In this document: piece after piece, positions 4,541 through 8,281 of the stretch
How the letters are laid out: every line of letters begins with the position of its first letter
Numbering within the stretch: position 1 is the first letter of the stretch
Source: an uncultured Collinsella sp.
Lineage (GTDB): Bacteria > Actinomycetota > Coriobacteriia > Coriobacteriales > Coriobacteriaceae
Assembly: GCA_902496775.1 (NCBI GenBank)
Contig: CABVCF010000085.1
Location: 1 to 8,281 of the forward strand
Direction: 5' to 3'
Length of the DNA stretch: 8,281 bases
Translations under genes and position numbers: made by a program
Notes under the pieces: generated by a model
The model's database searches: none
Seen by the model: the letters and a program-made list of their open reading frames with translations, nothing else
What the model was told of the DNA's origin: nothing

Positions 4541-6886
4541 CTACGATCGACCCCGTAAAAACTCAAGGGAGACCAGCGCGATGTCATCGTCCAGCGCCGA
4601 CTCGGTAAAGCGATCAAGCTCGCCCAAGACCTTACCGCAGATTCCCGATACGCCCTCACCCGAGACAGAGAGCAGAAGGTCACGAAGGCGCTGCTCGCCA
4701 AAGAAAGCACCCGAGCGATCACGTGCTTCGATTGTTCCGTCGGTATACATAAATAGCATGTCACCAGGAGCGAATGTAAACACGCCCGTCTCGTAGACCA
4801 TGCTCTCAAAGGCACCGATCACGCCCGATTGGCACCCAAGGAGCTCCACTTCTCCCCCGCAGGTCTCGCCGCCGCCACGCGGCGTCGACGACGGCCTAAT
4901 GACCATAGTGGGAGGATGTCCCGCAGAGCAATAAGTAGCGCGGCCCGCTTTAAGATCGATCTTGGCGATAAACGCCGTCACAAACGTCTCGACCCTCGAA
5001 AAGCCCATGAGCATGCTATTGAGCGAGCGTGCCATACGGGCAGGCCCTGCACCCTCCCAGGCATAGGCCGTCAGCGCCGTCTTGACGAGCGCCGACATCG
5101 ACGCCGCCTCAATCCCCTTGCCGGATACATCGCCCAAAATCATTACGGCACAATCGTCGGGAAGACGGACAAGCGTATAGAAGTCGCCGCCGACCAACGC
5201 AGAATTCGTTGCCGATAGGTATACCGAATCGGTTGCAATGCCCGGAACGTCACCAAGCGAATTTCTCATGCCAATCTGAAGCGTCTGAGCGATATGACGC
5301 TCTTCGCGCTTTTGAGACTCGCCTTCATAGATCAGCTCAAAGTCATGCGCCAGATGCACCAGGTAGTCGTATTCAAGGTCGTCAATTGGTTCTTGGCTGC
5401 CATCGCGGAGCAGCAAAGCGCGCCTCGTCGGCCCCTTGGCGATATCAGCGGGAACAATCGCATCGTTGCTTCGTTTGCCATCCGCTTCCGAGTGGTAGCG
5501 CCCCGCTTCGATGCCGGAGTCGACATAAAGCCCCTGACACGGTAGGCCGTGGGCCCTCAACCATGAACCCATAGACGTGGATTCGTCCACACGTGTAAGG
5601 CGCACGTGCTTGAGGTCGTCAGCGCTCGTCCCGCCCAACACCGATGTCTCAAACCCGTCGGGGGCTGCCCCCAGGCGCGCTGCTGGCGCCGTGACAGAAA
5701 AGAAGAGTGACTCCGGATCGTCCGGCAGCGCCACACGACTGCCGCCCTCAAAATCGATGACATAGGTTTCGAGGCCCGCATCATACTCCACGGGGCAGAA
5801 ATGACAATTGAGCACCGTGCAGATTTCCGTCGACACCGCTCGCGAGGCGGCAACGGGATCATCGAGATAGGTAAACAGTTCGTCGCGCAGCAAATTGAGC
5901 GAGCGGCCGAGCTCCGCCGTGCGGCGCGAACGTAAGCTCGACGCCATGCCGACCAGCTGAATAGACAGATAATCGCAGATGACCTCGAGCACGTTCACGT
6001 CATAGGCAAGTGGCGCCTGGGGGCGCTTCCAGCCAACTTCCAACACGCCAAGGACCTGCGTGCCGTAAAACACGGGAAGACAGATCTCGCTGCGATACGG
6101 GGGCATATCCTGCACGCGCAGCAAGTGCTTGGAACGATTGTCCAAATCCATGAACATACCCGAAGCAACCCGGTCGCCCTCAAGGTCCTGCTGAATCGAC
6201 AGGCGACAGGCACGCGACTCGCGAAGCACGTAGGTCGGAATGCCCGCGCCGTACGGCATAAACTCGGGCAGATAGCTATCCTCAAGCTCCCTAGAAACAC
6301 CGCGGAGCTTAAAGCCGCCGCTCTCGGAAAAATAGATAGCCGCACCGGAGGCATCGAGCGTTCCAACGAGCTGATTCAAAACGGTATCGAGCAAGCTGGG
6401 GAGCTCATCGGAGCCCACGGTACTCATAATGACCGAAAGGGTGCCCGAAAGGCGTTTATTCGCCACCCTAAGCTCCGATAGCGCACGTTTGAGCTGACGA
6501 TCGTGGGAATACTGCTCTTCGATGCTGTGAAGCGCCACCAGGACACGCGGTGCACGACGTCCAAAGATACGCGGAGGCGTAACGGAACCTGCGCGAACCA
6601 AGACGGGAATAAAGGACCCGTCGCTCAGCTTGAGCATCAGCTCGCTCTCGGAGCCATCGGTCTCAAACGGCAGACGATGTTCGGTCGCGCGCTCAAAGGC
6701 AGACGAGTACAGAACGTCTTTGACATCACCGCTGATGACGTCAGCGCGTTCTTCGCACATCAGGTCGAGCAAACGGTTATTCACATGCAGAATGGTTCCG
6801 TCGAGCTCACAAATGATGACAGCATCGCACGTGATCTCGACCAGTTGGGCAACGTCTGCCCACTCGTTGCGCTCAAGCGTTTCCAT
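4541..6886 (-). CDS. PAS/GAF-sensor PP2C phosphatase, RsbU/SpoIIE type
   Basis: This 781-residue cytoplasmic protein has no membrane segment. Residues 8-120 look like a PAS domain (DAVIICELDGTILHVNNRLL), 125-150 a coiled-coil linker, and 165-315 a GAF domain (PYRSEICLPVFYGTQVLGVLEV). Residues 330-520 are a poorly conserved, perhaps second GAF-like region. The C-terminal part from about 540 is a PPM phosphatase with VGGDFY (Asp568), GDVSGKG (Asp586), YCSAGHPP, YTDG (Asp716) and DDDIALV (Asp767/768), so the metal-binding aspartates are present. The expected substrate is a phosphoserine STAS protein, most simply the fused protein encoded next. I chose ATG 6886 because GGTGAGG lies 6 nt upstream; an in-frame GTG at 6898 has no ribosome binding site. 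No clear promoter fits between it and the tRNA-Leu terminator. The sensed signal cannot be read from the sequence. Confidence 0.93.
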   Translation of the reverse strand: METLERNEWADVAQLVEITCDAVIICELDGTILHVNNRLLDLMCEERADVISGDVKDVLYSSAFERATEHRLPFETDGSESELMLKLSDGSFIPVLVRAGSVTPPRIFGRRAPRVLVALHSIEEQYSHDRQLKRALSELRVANKRLSGTLSVIMSTVGSDELPSLLDTVLNQLVGTLDASGAAIYFSESGGFKLRGVSRELEDSYLPEFMPYGAGIPTYVLRESRACRLSIQQDLEGDRVASGMFMDLDNRSKHLLRVQDMPPYRSEICLPVFYGTQVLGVLEVGWKRPQAPLAYDVNVLEVICDYLSIQLVGMASSLRSRRTAELGRSLNLLRDELFTYLDDPVAASRAVSTEICTVLNCHFCPVEYDAGLETYVIDFEGGSRVALPDDPESLFFSVTAPAARLGAAPDGFETSVLGGTSADDLKHVRLTRVDESTSMGSWLRAHGLPCQGLYVDSGIEAGRYHSEADGKRSNDAIVPADIAKGPTRRALLLRDGSQEPIDDLEYDYLVHLAHDFELIYEGESQKREERHIAQTLQIGMRNSLGDVPGIATDSVYLSATNSALVGGDFYTLVRLPDDCAVMILGDVSGKGIEAASMSALVKTALTAYAWEGAGPARMARSLNSMLMGFSRVETFVTAFIAKIDLKAGRATYCSAGHPPTMVIRPSSTPRGGGETCGGEVELLGCQSGVIGAFESMVYETGVFTFAPGDMLFMYTDGTIEARDRSGAFFGEQRLRDLLLSVSGEGVSGICGKVLGELDRFTESALDDDIALVSLEFLRGRS

Positions 6887-6911
6887 CGTGGACCTCACCG
6901 TCTATCGGTAA

Positions 6912-6934
6912 CAAAAAAGCCTCCGAAGAGGCTT
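6912..6934 (-). terminator. Intrinsic terminator of tRNA-Leu
   Basis: On the minus strand a 7-bp stem with a stable TTCG loop (AAGCCTC-TTCG-GAGGCTT, 6917-6934) is followed by an unbroken run of T, including the last two bases of the stem. It ends about 25 bp before the phosphatase start codon, so the phosphatase gene may rely on read-through past this site. Confidence 0.92.
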
Positions 6935-6945
6935 CTCAAATGCGA

Positions 6946-7035
6946 TGGTGTCGGAGGCGGGACTTGAACCCGCATGACCAAAAAGCGGTCACTAGCACCT
7001 CAAGCTAGCGCGTCTGCCAATTCCGCCACTCCGAC
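6946..7035 (-). tRNA. tRNA-Leu (anticodon GAG)
   Basis: This is a class II tRNA of 90 nt with CCA encoded. The acceptor GTCGGAG pairs with CTCCGAC. The anticodon stem CTAGC/GCTAG holds the loop TTGAGGT (anticodon GAG). The long variable arm is TGACCGC-TTTTT-GGTCA, and the T arm is GCGGG-TTCAAGT-CCCGC. It has its own promoter and terminator. Confidence 0.97.
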
Positions 7036-7093
7036 ATGCTATGTTGTTGATTCGCGGTTCGTTTTGTTGGACCCGCGCGTTCAACGAGGAAGA

Positions 7094-7122
7094 TAATAAC
7101 CTATGATTCGAGAACTGTGCAA
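7094..7122 (-). promoter_or_regulatory. Promoter of tRNA-Leu
   Basis: On the minus strand TTGCAC (7117-7122) is followed after 17 bp by TTATTA (7094-7099); TATTAT one base over, with an 18-bp spacer, is equally good. The leader before the tRNA would be about 50 nt and could form a CGCGG/CCGCG hairpin. The -35 lies within the sequence GAGAACTGTGCA (7110-7121), which recurs inverted at 7322-7333. Confidence 0.72.
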
Positions 7123-7124
7123 GC

Positions 7125-7141
7125 ACTTTTTTGAAAAAAGT
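7125..7141. promoter_or_regulatory. A-tract palindrome upstream of the tRNA-Leu promoter
   Basis: ACTTTTTT-G-AAAAAAGT is a perfect palindrome with the same arms as the one at 3651-3667. It lies in the same position, two bases upstream of the -35 hexamer (CTTGC). It is probably an UP-type element of stable-RNA promoters; this is inferred from position and A-tract content. Confidence 0.6.
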
Positions 7142-7179
7142 TTACGAATTTGTAAATGCGCAGGTAGATCCGTATGTCC

Positions 7180-7304
7180 GGGCCGGAATGGGGGCAACTT
7201 CCCAACGCGTCCTCGGGCATGCGGTACATTTTGATTCGCGCTTCGCGCTACAAAATGTACCGCCCCCTGCGGAATGCGTTGGGAAGTTGTCCCCATTCCG
7301 GCCC
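7180..7304. repeat. Strong 125-bp imperfect palindrome, possible MITE-like or dispersed repeat
   Basis: The left arm, GGGCCGGAATGGGG-G-CAACTTCCCAACGC (7180-7208), is the inverse of the right arm over 29 positions with a single G-T mismatch. A 12-nt unpaired stretch follows on each side. A second perfect stem follows, GCGGTACATTTTG with CAAAATGTACCGC, and then a short GCGC-TTC-GCGC tip. Outside this core, GAGAACTGTGCA (7110-7121) is repeated inverted at 7322-7333. There is no ORF of note. It could be a non-autonomous mobile element, a palindromic intergenic repeat or a structured RNA. Confidence 0.75.
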
Positions 7305-7365
7305 TACGTCTACGTACTCCATGCACAGTTCTCAAACATGTTCTGGGGGCTGATGCAAATTTGGT

Positions 7366-7384
7366 GGCTCGGCTTTGCCGAGCC
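7366..7384 (+). terminator. GC-rich hairpin, possible terminator
   Basis: GGCTCGGC-TTT-GCCGAGCC is a perfect 8-bp stem. On the plus strand it is followed by CTTATATGG, which is only weakly T-rich; on the minus strand ACCAAATTTG follows. The direction is a guess, and no upstream plus-strand gene needs it. Confidence 0.35.
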
Positions 7385-7394
7385 CTTATATGGG

Positions 7395-7420
7395 GAGGCC
7401 GGAGCTAAAGCTCCGGCCTC
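7395..7420 (+). terminator. Very stable GC-rich hairpin, possible terminator
   Basis: GAGGCCGGAGC-TAAA-GCTCCGGCCTC is a perfect 11-bp stem with a 4-nt loop, followed on the plus strand by GCTATCTTTC. It lies only 10 bp after the previous hairpin. The tandem hairpins could shield flanking sequence from transcription, or could be the end of an unannotated transcript through the palindrome at 7180-7304. No clean T-run supports classical termination. Confidence 0.4.
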
Positions 7421-7802
7421 GCTATCTTTCCCATTAGATTAAGTGAGCGATCAAGGAATCGCACTCCCCCTGCCGAGTTACCGCAGGGCCCGTGCTGGAC
7501 TTAGTTTTCAGAACATTCCGCACTGATATCTTCTGAATTGAAGACGTCGATGATGCACCCGTATACCATTGACGTCGACACCATCAGATGCGGACCGCGC
7601 GGTGACCCCACATTCCGCTGGCGCCCACAGGGCTGCCCTCGTTTCCTGACATGTCCCGCGCGGGCCGCGGCGAGCCGAGACCGCCGCATGACCTAATAGG
7701 AGCATGGAGCGATACCGCGGACCCGAACAACCGCATTCTATCGCGCCCCGTCAGTGTGCCGTCTGCCCGGTCCAGGCGAGCACGGAAAGAACGGAGCGAG
7801 GC
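7421..7802 (+). other. Non-coding region before the IS110 gene, with stems and a direct repeat
   Basis: I find no convincing gene here. A hairpin CCCTGC-(9 nt)-GCAGGG lies at about 7468-7488. The 8-bp word GACGTCGA occurs twice, at 7543-7550 and 7571-7578. The segment around 7500-7590 is visibly less GC-rich than what follows, so the left edge of the inserted IS may lie near 7590; no terminal repeat marks it, as expected for the IS110 group. A minus-strand frame ending at 7501 is too short and unsupported to call. Confidence 0.4.
7661..7725 (+). ncRNA. Possible remnant of an IS110 bridge RNA stem-loop (speculative)
   Basis: CGGG-CCGCGG (7661-7670) can pair with CCGCGG-A-CCCG (7715-7725), ten base pairs with one bulged A, enclosing a 44-nt internal region. 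A competing stem GCGGCG/CGCCGC (7667-7672 with 7682-7687) also exists. In the IS110 group the left non-coding end upstream of the transposase encodes a bridge RNA with guide-bearing internal loops, which is the reason for this call. I cannot identify the guides without the right end of the element and its target. Confidence 0.2.
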
Positions 7803-8276
7803 ATGCAAAACGAATCGACACCCGGCGCCCGCGGGCCGGTCTTCTGCGGGGTCGACACCCACGCCGACTCGCACTGGCTGTGCGTCCTGGACTGGAGGGG
7901 CCGCAAGGTCCTGTCCCGCCAGTTCCCCGCCGACGCGGCGGGCTACGAGGCGCTCGCCGGGGCGATCGCGGCGGCCGGGGAGCCGGCCTGCGTCGCGATG
8001 GAGGGGACGTCGTCCTACGGGGCGGGCCTCACCAGGCACCTCGCGTCGCTTGGGATGCCCGTGCGCGAGGCGCTCTCCCCGGCGAGGATGCAGAGGAGGC
8101 GCCCGGGGCAGGGGAAGTGCGACGAGTCGGACGCGGAGAGGGCGGCCCGCGCGGCGATGTCCGGCTCAAAGCTCGGGACCCCCAAGAGCCAGGACGGGTG
8201 GGTCGACGGGGTGCGCTGCATGCTCGCGGCGCGCTCCGGGGCGGTGAAGGCGCGGACCTCGGCGATCAACTGTTAG
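7803..8276 (+). pseudogene. IS110-family transposase, truncated by an early stop
   Basis: The 157-codon product is the N-terminal RuvC-like (DEDD) domain of an IS110 recombinase. Asp18 lies in FCGVDTHADSH, Glu67 in VAMEGTSSYG, and Asp107 and Asp110 in GKCDESDAERAARA; LGTPKSQDG follows. Intact members are usually over 300 residues and carry a C-terminal Transposase_20 domain with the nucleophile serine, which is missing. ATG 7803 has GGAG 6 nt upstream; the in-frame ATG at 7704 is less likely. The reading frame ends in SAIN-C-stop, where relatives typically read AINQL. In another frame the last 15 bases read QLLAS, so a small deletion near 8267-8271 probably shifted the frame. The gene is much richer in GC than nrdD or the tRNA region, consistent with acquired DNA. 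Confidence 0.85.
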
Positions 8277-8281
8277 CGTCA

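Larger units (their letters stand above)
7590..8281 (+). mobile_element. Left part of an IS110-family insertion sequence, right end outside the window
   Basis: The long non-coding stretch before the transposase points to the IS110 group rather than IS1111, whose longer non-coding end is on the 3' side. The left boundary is set only by a change in base composition and is uncertain by at least 100 bp. The right end lies beyond the window. It inserted beside tRNA-Leu and the palindrome-rich region and is probably inactive because its transposase is broken. Confidence 0.5.

Noticed and set aside
4089..4796. Plus-strand open frames opposite the STAS-kinase and phosphatase genes
   Set aside because: They span the junction of two well-supported minus-strand genes and have no domain or ribosome binding site.
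7081..7442. Small open frames on both strands through the palindrome (103 and 84 codons)
   Set aside because: Both translate the inverted repeat arms, giving near-identical peptides from opposite strands; this is the mark of a palindrome, not of genes.
7501..7689. Minus-strand open frame of 62 codons ending in a natural-looking C-terminus
   Set aside because: It has no ribosome binding site, no recognised family, and the N-terminal half is arginine-rich GC shadow. The last 27 codons might be a relic of a gene cut by the IS, but I cannot support it.
7704..7802. Upstream ATG 7704 as the start of the IS110 transposase
   Set aside because: It would add 33 residues with no family match. AGGAG lies only 1 nt from it, too close to work, whereas ATG 7803 has GGAG at 6 nt and fits the usual short N-terminus.
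7651..8247. Plus-strand open frame of 198 codons overlapping the IS110 gene
   Set aside because: Its arginine- and serine-rich low-complexity translation is a shadow of the IS110 frame, which has the DEDD residues.

Overview
The window looks like chromosome from a GC-rich, obligately anaerobic actinobacterium of the class Coriobacteriia. Collinsella or a close gut relative is my best guess, from protein style and GC content, not from any database match. Nearly everything functional lies on the minus strand, so gene order reads from right to left. The one plus-strand gene is a broken IS110-family transposase at the right edge.

From right to left on the minus strand: a tRNA-Leu(GAG) gene with its own promoter and terminator (6913-7122). 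Next come two genes of a partner-switching signalling module. The first is a PAS/GAF-sensor PP2C phosphatase of the RsbU/SpoIIE type (4541-6886). The second is a protein that fuses a STAS anti-sigma-antagonist domain to a GHKL anti-sigma-kinase domain (3713-4459). Then follows a cluster of five tRNA genes: Gly, Cys, Gly, Gly, Val. The three Gly(GCC) copies are identical, and intrinsic-terminator-like hairpins separate most of the genes. Last is nrdD, the oxygen-sensitive class III ribonucleotide reductase (18-2240), behind a promoter that carries two NrdR boxes 32 bp apart and an approximately 220-nt leader.

The three tRNA promoters share one design: an A-tract next to a CTTGC-type -35 element, and a -10 element 17 bp further on. 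In two of the three the A-tract is a perfect ACTTTTTT-N-AAAAAAGT palindrome.

The right-hand 1.2 kb is accessory in character. It holds a very strong 125-bp imperfect palindrome (7180-7304), two tandem GC-rich hairpins (7366-7420), and about 380 nt of non-coding sequence with local stems. The IS110 N-terminal domain (7803-8276) follows; it keeps all four DEDD residues but stops at 157 codons. The non-coding stretch before it is where IS110-group elements encode their bridge RNA, so a remnant guide RNA is possible but unproven.

In functional terms, the phosphatase would dephosphorylate STAS serines in response to a cytoplasmic signal, and the fused STAS-kinase would control a sigma factor encoded elsewhere. 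nrdD supplies deoxynucleotides for anaerobic growth under NrdR control. No sigma factor, nrdG or nrdR gene is visible here. The most unusual items are the fused STAS-kinase, the large palindromes, the hairpin-punctuated tRNA cluster and the truncated IS110.
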